Shown here one piece after another: positions 39,097 through 47,927 of a DNA stretch of 64,000 bases; the first letter of the stretch is position 1, and every line of letters begins with the position of its first letter. The notes below the pieces were generated by a model that saw only the letters and a program-made list of their open reading frames with translations, was not told the DNA's origin and searched no databases. This DNA is from Betaproteobacteria bacterium HGW-Betaproteobacteria-7 (GTDB lineage Bacteria > Pseudomonadota > Gammaproteobacteria > Burkholderiales > Rhodocyclaceae), in NCBI GenBank assembly GCA_002840765.1, contig PHCE01000006.1, positions 1-64,000 on the forward strand. Direction: 5' to 3'. A program made the translations under genes and the position numbers.

Positions 39097-40070
39097 ACGG
39101 AAGATGCTTGCGGGCTGCGCTCGTCCTGTTGCTCCTGTCGCTGAAGGCACTTGCAGATGCTCCCGTGGTTTCCATCGCCTTCGTCGGCGACATCATGCTC
39201 GACGACACGCCGGGCAAGGTCATCCGCCAGGGACGCGACCCGTTTGCGCCCTTTGCCGCGATTCTGCGGGCTGCCGACTATCGGATCGGTAATCTCGAAT
39301 GCGTGGTGGCGCGGGGTGGTACTCGCGAGCCCAGGAAGCCTTACACCTTCCGCGCGCATCCGCGAGTTCTGCCCTTCCTGAGTCGACATTTCGATGCCGT
39401 CAGCCTGGCCAACAATCATTCCGGCGATTACGGCAGTGCCGCCTTTGCCGAAATGCTCGGCCGCCTGGAGAAGGCCGGTGTTGCCTATTTTGGTGGCGGT
39501 CATACCCTGGCCGAGGCCCATGCGCCGCTGTTGGTGGACAGGAATGGCTTGCGCATCGCCTTGCTCGGCTACAACGAGTTCTTCCCCCGTAGCTTCGAGG
39601 CGGATTTCGACAAACCCGGTATTGCCTGGAGCGAGGATGAGCAGGTGATTCTGGACATTCGGCAGGCGCGCAGCGAGCACCGGGCCGACCTGGTGATTCC
39701 TGTCATGCACTGGGGCTGGGAGCATGAGCCGCTGGCCAGCGAACGCCAGCGCCGCCTCGCCAGGCTGATGATCGATGCCGGTGCGGATGCCGTGGTCGGC
39801 GGGCATCCTCATGTCACGCAGGATGTCGAGACGTATCGCGGTAAACCCATTGTCTATAGCCTCGGCAATTTCGTCTTCGACGGTTTTGATGACGAGGCCA
39901 GCAACACCGGCTGGTTGCTGCGGATGGCGCTGGACAAGAGCGGGGTGGTCAGCTGGCAGACCTTCGTTGCACATCTCGACAAGGAGGGCATCCCGCGTCC
40001 GGCAAAGGGCAAGGATGGCCAGTGCTGGTTACGCGGGATGACGGAAGCGGGGATATGCCCGGTGCAATGA
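39093..40070 (+). CDS. CapA family (poly-gamma-glutamate synthesis-like) metallophosphatase
   Basis: A 325-residue exported protein (signal LRAALVLLLLSLKALA). It has the calcineurin-like/CapA motifs FVGDIMLDDTPG, IGNLECVVARGG, VSLANNHSGDYG, IPVMHWGWEHE and VVGGHPHVTQDVETYRGK. CapA acts on poly-glutamate in Bacillus; many proteobacterial relatives have unknown substrates and no PgsBC partners, as here. It is in one unit with the upstream exported protein. Confidence 0.88.
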   Translation: MNGRCLRAALVLLLLSLKALADAPVVSIAFVGDIMLDDTPGKVIRQGRDPFAPFAAILRAADYRIGNLECVVARGGTREPRKPYTFRAHPRVLPFLSRHFDAVSLANNHSGDYGSAAFAEMLGRLEKAGVAYFGGGHTLAEAHAPLLVDRNGLRIALLGYNEFFPRSFEADFDKPGIAWSEDEQVILDIRQARSEHRADLVIPVMHWGWEHEPLASERQRRLARLMIDAGADAVVGGHPHVTQDVETYRGKPIVYSLGNFVFDGFDDEASNTGWLLRMALDKSGVVSWQTFVAHLDKEGIPRPAKGKDGQCWLRGMTEAGICPVQ

Positions 40071-40086
40071 CGCTGCCGGGGGAGGG

Positions 40087-41247
40087 TCAGTGCTCGCGAC
40101 CATCGATGCGTGGCCGCATCAGGATCGGGATGTAGCGCCAGGCGAGGATGGCGAAGGCGGCTGACCAGAGGCCGGCCGAGAGATGGATCCAGCCCAGGTA
40201 GGCAGCCGGGAAGACCTGCGGCAGGCCGACGCGGGCGAGCAGCGTGGCCAGCATCAGGTACAGCACGGCGCGGTCGAGGCCGTCGAAGACGACCTTGCGC
40301 CCGGTGTGGCCCTTCGAGATGCGGATGATCATCGCCGGGATGACGCAGCCCATGGCGCCAACAGTGAACAGGTGCACCGACACCGAGCCGATCCAGACGA
40401 AATTGCCCATGTAGCCGAGCGCTTCGACCAGCAACTGGCCGACGATGGCCAGGTAGCCGACGTACATGATGCCGATGTCGATGCGGCGAAAGGCCAGATG
40501 CGGCTTCCAGAAAAAGAAGCGGATGCCGAGCAGGATCGCCAGCGCCAGCGCCAGGGCGGCACCGAACGGGCGCGGCATGAGGAACTCGAAGACCAGGGTC
40601 AGGCCGAGCAGTTTGATCGCCATGTCCAGTTTCGGATGGCGCAGGATCGCGGCCTGGAAGGCGGCCTTCATGAACCCGGTCAGCGTCCGTTCGAGCATGA
40701 CCAGGAAGGCCAGGCGGAACAGGCCCATGGCCATCACATAACCGGCGGTGAAATCGCCGCCGGCCAGCATCAGGTACTTGGCGACGATGAAGCCGGGCAG
40801 CATGACGAGGAAGAAGGCGTTGTCGCGGTAGCTGTCGGTGTCGCGGTGGCGGATCAACGTCCACAACAACATGGCGACGATGCTGCCGAGGAACAGGTTG
40901 TTGGCCAGCAGGAACAAGGGCATTGGCCAGTGCCCGCCGAAGCTCATGGCGATACGCTCGATGATCCAGGCGCCGGCCAGCACCATCAGTGCCGGCCCGT
41001 GATAGCCACGGATGTTGACCCAGTTCTTGGTCGAGGTCAGCAGGAAGCCGCCGAGTACCGCCCAGCCGAAGCCGAAAAACATTTCGTGGGCGTGCCACTG
41101 GATGCTGGAGAAGGCGGTATCCGGTGCCGGTAGCTGGCCGCCGAAAATCAGCGCCCAGACAAGCGGCAGGATCAGGCCGGCCAGGCAGGCGAGGGTGAAG
41201 AAGGGGCGGAAACCAACCAGCCAGATTGGGTGCGAGGCCAGACGCAT
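40087..41247 (-). CDS. nnrS: NnrS family heme-copper membrane protein
   Basis: A 386-residue protein with about 12 transmembrane helices and the family motif IQWHAHEMFFGFGWAVLGGF near residue 52, followed by LTSTKNWVNIRGYHG. NnrS proteins are associated with denitrification and protect against nitric oxide or nitrosative stress. The gene is alone, convergent with capA (16-bp gap) and divergent from the flavin oxidoreductase. An upstream FNR/NNR box was looked for and only one half-site was seen. Confidence 0.93.
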   Translation of the reverse strand: MRLASHPIWLVGFRPFFTLACLAGLILPLVWALIFGGQLPAPDTAFSSIQWHAHEMFFGFGWAVLGGFLLTSTKNWVNIRGYHGPALMVLAGAWIIERIAMSFGGHWPMPLFLLANNLFLGSIVAMLLWTLIRHRDTDSYRDNAFFLVMLPGFIVAKYLMLAGGDFTAGYVMAMGLFRLAFLVMLERTLTGFMKAAFQAAILRHPKLDMAIKLLGLTLVFEFLMPRPFGAALALALAILLGIRFFFWKPHLAFRRIDIGIMYVGYLAIVGQLLVEALGYMGNFVWIGSVSVHLFTVGAMGCVIPAMIIRISKGHTGRKVVFDGLDRAVLYLMLATLLARVGLPQVFPAAYLGWIHLSAGLWSAAFAILAWRYIPILMRPRIDGREH

Positions 41248-41420
41248 GGCGAACCTTTACGGATTTGAGCTATCGAAGTCTTCAGTTTAGCCACACCTGC
41301 GCGGCGAAAACTTGATTTATCCCGGGCACGACAAGCAAGCGAACCGACATTGGCGTAAAATCGCCGCCTTGGCTCGGGCGTGCTGGAGAGATCGCGATCG
41401 GGCCGGTTTCCTTAAGGATA

Positions 41421-42680
41421 ATGATGAAGCGTGTGGATGATTTCCGCTTGCGTCTGGGCAAGCATGAACTCGTGCCGATCATGATCGGCGGCATGGGGGT
41501 CGATATCTCGACGGCCGATCTGGCACTGGAAGCGGCCCGACTCGGGGGCGTCGGGCATATCTCGGATGCGATGATCAATACCGTTTCCGACCGCCGTTAT
41601 GAAACCAAGCACGTCAAGGAAAAACTCGCTTTCTACAAGTACAACGTGCTCAACGAGGACAAGTCCTCGGTCAAATTCGATCTCGGCCGTCTGGCCGAAG
41701 CGACCCGCCTGCACGTCGAAGCGACGATGGCGCGCAAGCGTGGCGATGGCTTGGTGTTCATCAACTGCATGGAAAAGTTGACCATGAACGCGCCGCGCGA
41801 GACCCTCAAGGTCCGCATGTCGGCTGCGCTCGATGCCGGCATCGACGGCATCACGCTGGCCGCCGGCCTGCATCTCGGCTCCTTCGGCCTGATCGAGGAT
41901 CACCCGCGTTTCCGCGATGCCAAGCTGGGCATCATCGTTTCCTCGGTGCGCGCCCTGCAGTTATTCCTGAAGAAGAGTGCACGCACCGGCCGCCTGCCCG
42001 ATTACGTTGTCGTCGAAGGTCCGCTGGCTGGCGGCCACCTCGGTTTCGGCATGGACTGGGCGCAGTACGATCTGGCGACCATCGTCGCCGAAGTGCTGCA
42101 GTACCTGAAGGAAGAGAATCTGAACATTCCGGTGATTCCGGCCGGCGGCATCTTTACTGGTACGGATGCCGCGCAGTTCCTCGAGGGCGGCGCCGCTGCC
42201 GTGCAGGTCGCCACCCGGTTTACGGTCGCTGACGAATGCGGTCTGCCGACCGAAGCCAAGCAGGAATACTTCAAGGCCACCGAGGACGACATCGAGGTCA
42301 ATCAGATTTCGCCGACCGGCTATCCGATGCGCATGATCAAGTCCAGCCCCGGCATCGGCGACGGCATCCGCCCGAACTGCGAAGCCTATGGCTACCTGCT
42401 GGACGCTGCCGGCAAGTGCGCCTACATCAATGCCTACAACCGTGAAGTCGCCGCCCATCCGGGCGCCCGCAAGGTCAAGGTGTTTGACAAGACCTGTCTG
42501 TGCACGCACATGCGCAATTTCGAGATCTGGACCTGCGGCCAATTGACCTGGCGCCTGAAGGACACGACGCATCGCCTGCCCGACGGCAGCTACCAGATGC
42601 TGACGGCCGAACACATCTTCAAGGACTATCAGTTCAGTACCGACAATCAGCTCACGCTGCCGGACAAGCAAAGCGCCTGA
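41421..42680 (+). CDS. NAD(P)H-dependent flavin oxidoreductase (nitronate monooxygenase-like)
   Basis: The 419-residue protein starts at the ATG at 41421 or the next one at 41424, behind AAGGA. It has LVPIMIGGMGVDISTADLAL, VVEGPLAGGHLGFG (flavin-binding with the catalytic His of the family) and AGGIFTGTDAAQFLEGGAAA. This is an FMN TIM-barrel protein of the 2-nitropropane-dioxygenase type. It is larger than typical (about 320-360) because of an extra C-terminal region with CGQLTWRLKD. A terminator follows. Confidence 0.87.
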   Translation: MMKRVDDFRLRLGKHELVPIMIGGMGVDISTADLALEAARLGGVGHISDAMINTVSDRRYETKHVKEKLAFYKYNVLNEDKSSVKFDLGRLAEATRLHVEATMARKRGDGLVFINCMEKLTMNAPRETLKVRMSAALDAGIDGITLAAGLHLGSFGLIEDHPRFRDAKLGIIVSSVRALQLFLKKSARTGRLPDYVVVEGPLAGGHLGFGMDWAQYDLATIVAEVLQYLKEENLNIPVIPAGGIFTGTDAAQFLEGGAAAVQVATRFTVADECGLPTEAKQEYFKATEDDIEVNQISPTGYPMRMIKSSPGIGDGIRPNCEAYGYLLDAAGKCAYINAYNREVAAHPGARKVKVFDKTCLCTHMRNFEIWTCGQLTWRLKDTTHRLPDGSYQMLTAEHIFKDYQFSTDNQLTLPDKQSA

Positions 42681-42689
42681 TGCAACCGG

Positions 42690-42715
42690 AAAACCCGACA
42701 GCCGTCGGGTTTTTT
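42690..42715 (+). terminator. Intrinsic terminator after the flavin oxidoreductase gene
   Basis: A perfect 10-bp stem (AAAACCCGAC at 42690-42699 and GTCGGGTTTT at 42704-42713) with an AGCC loop and T-run. It ends 12 bp before the start of the next gene. Confidence 0.88.
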
Positions 42716-42726
42716 CTTGACCACCC

Positions 42727-43950
42727 ATGACCTCTATTTTTTCCCCGAGCGCCTCCATGCTTCCGGGTCGCAGCCGCCTGTGGGCGGCGTTTGCCCTGGT
42801 CGCCCTGGCGCTGCCGGCACTGGCTGAAACCACCAAGGACTTCACCATCCGTGGCTTCGGCACGCTGGGTGCCGTCCGCACCAATAGCGACGATGTCGAA
42901 TTCGTCCGCGACATTTCCCAGCCGCGCGGCGCCACCGACCACTGGAATGCCCGTACTGACAGCGTGCTCGGGGTGCAGGCCAACTGGCGACTGACGCCGG
43001 CGATCGAGGCCGTTGTGCAGGGCATCAGCCGCTATCGCTACGACCGGACCTTCAAGCCGGAAATTGCCTGGGCCTATCTCAAGATCGATCCGAATCCGGC
43101 GCTCAGCCTGCGCTTGGGCCGCCTGGGCACGGAATTTTTCATGCTGGCCGATTCCCGGCTGGTTGGTTACTCCTATCTGACGGTACGGCCACCCGGCGAT
43201 TACTTCTGGTATCTGCCGTTCTACAGCGTCAACGGCGCCGACGCGGCGCTGACCGTGCCGGTAGGCGACAGCGTGCTGCGCGGCAAGGTCTATTACGGCA
43301 TAGCGGACGGCAAGATCCCGCTGGCCGACAAGCAATGGAAGATCGACGGTTCGCCCCTGATGGGGGCCTATCTGGAGTACCAGACTGGTAGCTGGCTGCT
43401 GCGGGGCAGCTACGCCAACATCCGCTTCAACAGCAGCCTGCCGATTGCCGATGATGTTGCCGCCCTGGTTCCCGGCATCGTTTCGCCGGCCCAGGCACGA
43501 GCTGGCCTGGATTATCTGGAAACCGACGGCACGCGTAGCCATTACTACTCGCTTGGCCTGGTCTACGATAGCGGCCCCTGGCAGTTCCAGCTCATGCTCA
43601 ATGCCGTCGATCAGGGCAGCAAGGCGTTCGAGAATTCGTGGGCCGGCTATGTGCTGGCCGGTTATCGCATCGGCTCGGTGACGCCCTATATCGGCTACTC
43701 GCATGTCGATTCCACCCGGCGCACGGCAACGGTCCATCCGCTGGTTGCCCGGGTGCGTGCCGATTCGCGGGCCGAGCAGGGCACCGCCATCCTTGGCGCG
43801 CGCTGGGACGTGATGCCCAGTCTGGCGCTCAAAGCACAGTGGGACGCCATTCGCGGCGATAGCAGCTCCATCTTCCCGTACCGGCGCGAGCAGGCCGACT
43901 GGGACGGCCGCTTGGACGCTTTTTCGCTGAGCATGGATTTTGTTTTCTGA
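42727..43950 (+). CDS. Outer-membrane porin-like exported protein
   Basis: A 407-residue protein with a signal peptide (LWAAFALVALALPALAETTK), then alternating strands typical of a beta-barrel (RGFGTLGAVRTNSDDVEFV, LSLRLGRLGTEFFMLADSRL, YVLAGYRIGSVTPYIGYSHV). It ends in Phe (SLSMDFVF), the usual BAM recognition residue. It is probably a trimeric porin or substrate channel. It is followed after 4 bp by a PstS-like gene, suggesting one unit. Confidence 0.8.
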   Translation: MTSIFSPSASMLPGRSRLWAAFALVALALPALAETTKDFTIRGFGTLGAVRTNSDDVEFVRDISQPRGATDHWNARTDSVLGVQANWRLTPAIEAVVQGISRYRYDRTFKPEIAWAYLKIDPNPALSLRLGRLGTEFFMLADSRLVGYSYLTVRPPGDYFWYLPFYSVNGADAALTVPVGDSVLRGKVYYGIADGKIPLADKQWKIDGSPLMGAYLEYQTGSWLLRGSYANIRFNSSLPIADDVAALVPGIVSPAQARAGLDYLETDGTRSHYYSLGLVYDSGPWQFQLMLNAVDQGSKAFENSWAGYVLAGYRIGSVTPYIGYSHVDSTRRTATVHPLVARVRADSRAEQGTAILGARWDVMPSLALKAQWDAIRGDSSSIFPYRREQADWDGRLDAFSLSMDFVF

Positions 43951-43954
43951 AATC

Positions 43955-44392
43955 ATGAGCCGGCTTCCTTCCCGGATTCTGATTCTCCTGGCACTGGTGC
44001 TGCCGGCGCCACTCGCCCAGGCAACGGGCGCCCTGGCGGTGGTGGTCAATGCTCGTTGCGGTGTCGCCGTGATGACGCGCAACGAGGTGATCAACATATT
44101 CTTCGGCCGCTATCGTCAGTTCTTCAACGGGCGCGAGGCGCTGCCAGTTGACCTCGTCGACGACCATCCGGTGCGCGGGCAGTTCTACCGTCGCCTGGTC
44201 GGCAAGGATTTGGCCGAGGTCAATGCCTACTGGTCGCGGCAGATTTTCTCCGGGCGCCTGCAGGCTTTGCCCAAGGTGTCCACGCCCGACGAAGCGATCA
44301 AGTGGATTGCCGCCCAACCCTGTGGCATAGGTTTCATCGAGCAAGCGAAGGCCGACGCCCGTTTCAACATTGTTTATGAACTGGCGCCCTGA
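43955..44392 (+). CDS. Small exported phosphate-binding-protein-like (PstS-like) protein
   Basis: A 145-residue protein from the ATG at 43955; a TTG at 43940 would lie inside the porin gene. The signal is RILILLALVLPAPLAQATG. The mature part (LAVVVNARCGVAVMTRNEVI, NIFFGRYRQFFNGREALPVD) resembles the short PBP-like domain of PstS relatives and not a full 340-residue PstS. It may be a soluble accessory to the porin. The ligand is unknown. Confidence 0.78.
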   Translation: MSRLPSRILILLALVLPAPLAQATGALAVVVNARCGVAVMTRNEVINIFFGRYRQFFNGREALPVDLVDDHPVRGQFYRRLVGKDLAEVNAYWSRQIFSGRLQALPKVSTPDEAIKWIAAQPCGIGFIEQAKADARFNIVYELAP

Positions 44393-44404
44393 GGATTCCA
44401 GACG

Positions 44405-44482
44405 ATGTTCATCAATATCGAACTGATCGGCCTTCTGATCATCTTTGCCCTGATCGTCCTGGTCGTCATCAAGGCGAAATAG
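44405..44482 (+). CDS. Possible 25-residue single-pass membrane protein
   Basis: An ATG at 44405 opens MFINIELIGLLIIFALIVLV ending VIKAK and a TAG at 44480-44482. The sequence is one long hydrophobic helix with a basic end, the plan of small membrane subunits. A GAGGA lies about 10 bp before the ATG. It sits 12 bp after the PstS-like gene and 69 bp before the CBS gene. It is not similar to anything I can name. It is too short for ordinary gene calling, so the call rests on the hydrophobic pattern alone. Confidence 0.45.
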   Translation: MFINIELIGLLIIFALIVLVVIKAK

Positions 44483-44551
44483 TTAGCGCCCAGGCTGTGT
44501 TTTTCCCGGAACTTGGTCACAATAGGGTTACCCCTAACGACGGAGACAAAC

Positions 44552-44992
44552 ATGCCAAGAAGAGTAATCAACGAAGTACTGGCTGGACGCAGTCTGGTGA
44601 CGGCCAGCAAGGAGATGACTGTACGGGCTGCGGCGCGTCTGATGGCCGAGAAGCGTATCGGGGCGTTGGTGGTGATCGAAAGCGGGCGGATCGCCGGCAT
44701 CTTCACCGAGCGCGATGCCCTGAACAAGGTCTTGGCGGCTGCACTCGATCCGGATACGACGCCGGTGGCCAGCGTGATGGTCAAGGACCCGCAGACGATA
44801 GGCGCTGACAAGCCGTTGGCCTATGCGCTCTACATGATGGCAGAGGGCGGCTTCCGCCACGTGCCGGTAGTCGATGCAAGCGGGGCGCCGATCGGAATGG
44901 TCTCGGCCCGCGATGCCCTGGGTCAGGATCTGATTGAATTCGAGCGTGAATTGAAGCACCTCGAAGATCTCGAGGGCTCGATCGGCTACTGA
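44552..44992 (+). CDS. CBS-domain pair protein
   Basis: A 146-residue protein from the ATG at 44552, behind CGGAGA. It has two CBS motifs: DASKEMTVRAA-like opening (TASKEMTVRAAARLMAEKRI, GALVVIESGRIAGIFTERDA) and VASVMVKDPQTIGADKPLAY with GGFRHVPVVDASGAPIGMVS. CBS pairs bind adenosine nucleotides and regulate partner proteins. It ends within the convergent truC by 7 bp; a terminator for it lies inside truC. Confidence 0.9.
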   Translation: MPRRVINEVLAGRSLVTASKEMTVRAAARLMAEKRIGALVVIESGRIAGIFTERDALNKVLAAALDPDTTPVASVMVKDPQTIGADKPLAYALYMMAEGGFRHVPVVDASGAPIGMVSARDALGQDLIEFERELKHLEDLEGSIGY

Positions 44993-45717
44993 TCAACCAG
45001 CCAGCCAAAGCGCGCCAGTAGCCCGGAGAACTCTCCGGATACTGGCGCTTTTACTTGTATGCGTTCGCCATTCAGCGGGTGGTCGAAACCCAGTTCTGTA
45101 CATGCCAGAAGCAGTCTCCGGCAGGCCAGATGCTCGGCGAAGTAACGGTTGTGCCGGCCTTTGCCGTAGGTGGCATCGCCGATGATCGGGTGAGCGATAT
45201 GCTTGAGGTGCCGGCGTAGCTGATGACGTCGGCCGGTCACCGGTTCCAGTTCGAGCAGGGCGTAGCGACTGCTTGGATAGCGGTCGATGGCCACCGGTAG
45301 TTCGATCTCGGCGAGCCGCCGATAATTTGTCAGCGCCGACTGCGCCTCGTCACTGCTGCGTTCGCCGCGAAATTCATAGTCGTCGCGCTGGCGCGAAAGC
45401 GGGTGATCGATGCTGTCGGCCAGCGGCGGATGACCACGCACGACGGCGAGATAACGTTTGTCCACGGTGCCGGTTGCGAACTGCTTGCCGAGAATGCTGG
45501 CGATTTCGGCGCTCAGCCCGAACAGCAGTACGCCCGAGGTGCCGCGGTCCAGTCGATGGGCTGGCCAGACGCGCTGACCGATCTGATCGCGCAAAATCTG
45601 GATGGCGAAGCGCGTTTCGTGGCGGTCGATTTCCGAACGATGGACGAGCAGGTTGGGTGGCTTGTCGATGACGACGATGTACTCGTCGCGCCAGAGAATG
45701 CTCAGTTCTTCAGGCAA
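44986..45717 (-). CDS. truC: tRNA pseudouridine(65) synthase TruC
   Basis: About 243 residues from a TTG at 45717 (LPEELSILWRDEYIVVIDKP); an ATG at 45747 is the alternative. It has VHRSEIDRHETRFAIQILRD, the catalytic HRLDRGTSGVLLFGL and RYALLELEPVTGRRHQLRRH, closely like E. coli TruC. The end (LLARFGWLVDQ) also fits. It isomerises U65 of tRNA-Ile and tRNA-Asp. It starts within the 3' end of the CoA-ester lyase gene. Confidence 0.9.
   Translation of the reverse strand: MPEELSILWRDEYIVVIDKPPNLLVHRSEIDRHETRFAIQILRDQIGQRVWPAHRLDRGTSGVLLFGLSAEIASILGKQFATGTVDKRYLAVVRGHPPLADSIDHPLSRQRDDYEFRGERSSDEAQSALTNYRRLAEIELPVAIDRYPSSRYALLELEPVTGRRHQLRRHLKHIAHPIIGDATYGKGRHNRYFAEHLACRRLLLACTELGFDHPLNGERIQVKAPVSGEFSGLLARFGWLVDQ
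45012..45052 (+). terminator. Intrinsic terminator for the CBS gene, inside truC coding sequence
   Basis: A long stem: GCGCCAGTA (45012-45020) pairs with TACTGGCGC (45040-45048), enclosing CCGGAG (45023-45028) and CTCCGG (45033-45038) with an AACT loop. TTTT follows at 45049-45052. It ends the plus-strand CBS transcript and also encodes the C-terminal residues of TruC on the minus strand. Confidence 0.8.
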
Positions 45718-46693
45718 AGAAGCGGCTCTTCGCCTCGTCCGGAACATCCATGCCGGTGACCTGGGTGCGCTCGAGCAGTTCCCAGTAATAGCGGTAGGAG
45801 GCCCGGTCGTGCAGCTTGCCATCGTGCTGGATCGGCCCCCAGTCCTTGTCCTGGGCAGCGATCAGGATTTCGGCCGCGGCCTGGACCTCGGAGAAATCCG
45901 GGCGCATGGCCTCGACGATGGGCACGATCTGGTTCGGGTGGATGCTCCACATGCGCAGGTAGCCAAATTCGCGGCGGGCGCGCCGGGCGTCGTTGCGGAT
46001 GTATTCGATGTCCTTCAGTTCGGTGGTCACGTTGTGTGCTGGCACCACACCACAGGCCAGGGCGGCGGCGCTGATCTCGCACTTGGCGCGGGCGATCAGC
46101 GGATGCTCGAACTGACCGGGACTCTTCATCGCACTGCCGGGAATCGCGCCGTGGTGGCCGGAAACGAAATCCATCAGGCCGAAGTCGAGCGACTCGACGC
46201 CGGGCAGGGCGGCGATCTGCCAAACCTCGCGCAGGGCGCCGTGCGTCTCGATCAGCACATGTACCGGGATTGGCTGCGTGATACCGCAGGCACGCTCGAT
46301 CTCGCGCAGGGTTTCGATCTGGATCTCGACATCGGCAGCGCTGCAGGGCTTCGGCAAGGTGATGAAGGGCAGGCGACGGCCAGCCAGGCGCACCAGGATT
46401 TCCAGATCTTGCCGCCAGTGCGCATGGGTCACGTCATGGATGCGGGCGCCGACGCGGTTGAAGCGGTTGTCGTCCGACATGATCACGCCGGCCGCCATCT
46501 CGGCATGTTCGCGCTCGGCCCCGGCATGCGCGCCGTCCTCGCAGTCACAGGTAACGTCGAAGATCGGACCGAGTTCCTGCTGCAACAGCAGGGCTTTCTT
46601 CATCAGCTTTTCCGAGCCGGCGTAATGATCGACGGCGGGCAGAACGGGAAAAGGCTTCTCGCCGGAAAACAGGACGGCTTCGGGATGGCGCAT
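45710..46693 (-). CDS. CoA-ester lyase (HpcH/HpaI, malyl-CoA lyase-like)
   Basis: A 327-residue protein (MRHPEAVLFSGEKPFPVLPA). It has FDVTCDCEDGAHAGAEREHA (metal Asp/Glu), LPKPCSAADVEIQI, ESLDFGLMDFVSG and LRMWSIHPNQIVPIVEAMRP, the family's CoA-binding pattern. Relatives cleave or form malyl-CoA, beta-methylmalyl-CoA or citramalyl-CoA. It is downstream of mdh, but a terminator separates the two (46711-46743). Its exact substrate is not decided by the sequence alone. Confidence 0.85.
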   Translation of the reverse strand: MRHPEAVLFSGEKPFPVLPAVDHYAGSEKLMKKALLLQQELGPIFDVTCDCEDGAHAGAEREHAEMAAGVIMSDDNRFNRVGARIHDVTHAHWRQDLEILVRLAGRRLPFITLPKPCSAADVEIQIETLREIERACGITQPIPVHVLIETHGALREVWQIAALPGVESLDFGLMDFVSGHHGAIPGSAMKSPGQFEHPLIARAKCEISAAALACGVVPAHNVTTELKDIEYIRNDARRARREFGYLRMWSIHPNQIVPIVEAMRPDFSEVQAAAEILIAAQDKDWGPIQHDGKLHDRASYRYYWELLERTQVTGMDVPDEAKSRFFA

Positions 46694-46710
46694 GATTTTC
46701 GGTCGTCACA

Positions 46711-46743
46711 AAAAGAAAAGGCCGCGGCATTTTACCGCGGCCC
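46711..46743 (-). terminator. Intrinsic terminator of mdh (minus strand)
   Basis: On the minus strand GGCCGCGG (46720-46727 on the plus strand) pairs with CCGCGGCC (46735-46742), and the run TTTTCTTTTT follows. It lies between mdh and the CoA-ester lyase, so the lyase must have its own promoter or depend on read-through. Confidence 0.82.
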
Positions 46744-46789
46744 TTGCATGCTTTTGCTAGTGACTAACGACTAGCAACCGGCAACTGCC

Positions 46790-47776
46790 TTACAGCATAT
46801 CCTTGACGGCTTCTGCTTCGTCGGTCAGTTCCTTGAGGGTGATGTTGATCTTTTCCTGGCTGTAGGAATCGATCTCCAGGCCCTGGATGATCTTGAACGA
46901 ACCACCCTTGCACTCGCACGGGAAGCCGAAGACGATGCCGGCCGGGATGCCGTAGGAGCCATCGGAAGGAACACCCATGGTGACCCATTCGTCGGAACCG
47001 AGGACCCAGTCGCGAACGTGGTCGATGGCGGCGTTGGCAGCGGAAGCAGCCGAGGACAGGCCACGGGCTTCGATGATGGCGGCGCCGCGCTTGCCGACGG
47101 TCGGCAGGAAGACGTCATTGTTCCAGGCGTGATCGTTGATCAGGGCTTTGACGTTGTCACCATTGGAGGTGCAGTAGCGGTAGTCGGCGTACATCGTCGG
47201 CGAGTGGTTGCCCCAGACGACCAGCTTCTTCAGCGACGAAACGGCACGACCAGCCTTGCCGGCGAGTTGCGACAGGGCGCGATTGTGGTCCAGGCGCAGC
47301 ATGCCGTGGTAGTTGTTCGGGTTGGTGCGGCCGACCTTCTTGGCGGCGGCAGCGGCGATGAAGGCATTGGTGTTGCAGGGGTTGCCGACGACCAGGACCT
47401 TGACGTCTTCCTTGGCGTTCTCGGCGATGGCCTTGCCCTGAACGGTGAAGATGGCGCCGTTGGCGGTCAGCAGGTCGGCACGCTCCATGCCCTTGGTGCG
47501 CGGACGGGCGCCAACCAGCAGGCAGACGTCGGCATCCTTGAAGGCGACGTTCGGGTCATCGGTGGCGACCATGCCGGCGAGCAGCGGGAAGGCACAGTCT
47601 TCCAGCTCCATCATGACGCCCTTCACGGCTTGCTGGGCTTGCGGCAGGTCAAGCAGCTGGAGGATGACCGGCTGGTCTTTGCCGAGCATTTCGCCGGAGG
47701 CGATGCGGAACAGCAGGCTATAACCGATCTGGCCGGCGGCGCCGGTAACAGCTACGCGCATGGGGGCTTTGGACAT
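46790..47776 (-). CDS. mdh: Malate dehydrogenase
   Basis: A 328-residue NAD-dependent malate dehydrogenase of the lactate/malate family. It has [20 protein letters not shown] (NAD-binding), [18 protein letters not shown] (mobile-loop Arg), [10 protein letters not shown] and [12 protein letters not shown] (catalytic His). It converts malate to oxaloacetate in the TCA cycle. It is divergent from the GntR gene, whose promoter region contains a perfect palindrome (47914-47927). Confidence 0.97.
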   Translation of the reverse strand: MSKAPMRVAVTGAAGQIGYSLLFRIASGEMLGKDQPVILQLLDLPQAQQAVKGVMMELEDCAFPLLAGMVATDDPNVAFKDADVCLLVGARPRTKGMERADLLTANGAIFTVQGKAIAENAKEDVKVLVVGNPCNTNAFIAAAAAKKVGRTNPNNYHGMLRLDHNRALSQLAGKAGRAVSSLKKLVVWGNHSPTMYADYRYCTSNGDNVKALINDHAWNNDVFLPTVGKRGAAIIEARGLSSAASAANAAIDHVRDWVLGSDEWVTMGVPSDGSYGIPAGIVFGFPCECKGGSFKIIQGLEIDSYSQEKINITLKELTDEAEAVKDML

Positions 47777-47913
47777 ATGTCGCTCCTGAATGAAACAGCG
47801 TGATTAAGATTATTCATTTGGCTCGGATGCCAACCGGTGTAGTGCACCTTGCGTCAGTGGCTCGAGAGCACAGGATGTTAGAAGTTCGCCGGAAGACTGT
47901 CAATTCATCATCT

Positions 47914-47927
47914 GTCTTATATAAGAC
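47914..47927. promoter_or_regulatory. GntR-type operator, perfect 14-bp palindrome
   Basis: GTCTTATATAAGAC is a perfect palindrome at 47914-47927 in the mdh/gntR intergenic region, 47 bp before the gntR start. The TNGT/ACNA-like half-sites and AT centre suit a GntR-family dimer. It may serve autoregulation and control of mdh. No second copy was noticed before sdhC or gltA. Confidence 0.55.

Noticed and set aside
41248-41420. FNR/NNR box before nnrS
   Set aside because: Only one half (ATCAA on the minus strand) is present; the other half reads CCGGG, so it is no convincing site.
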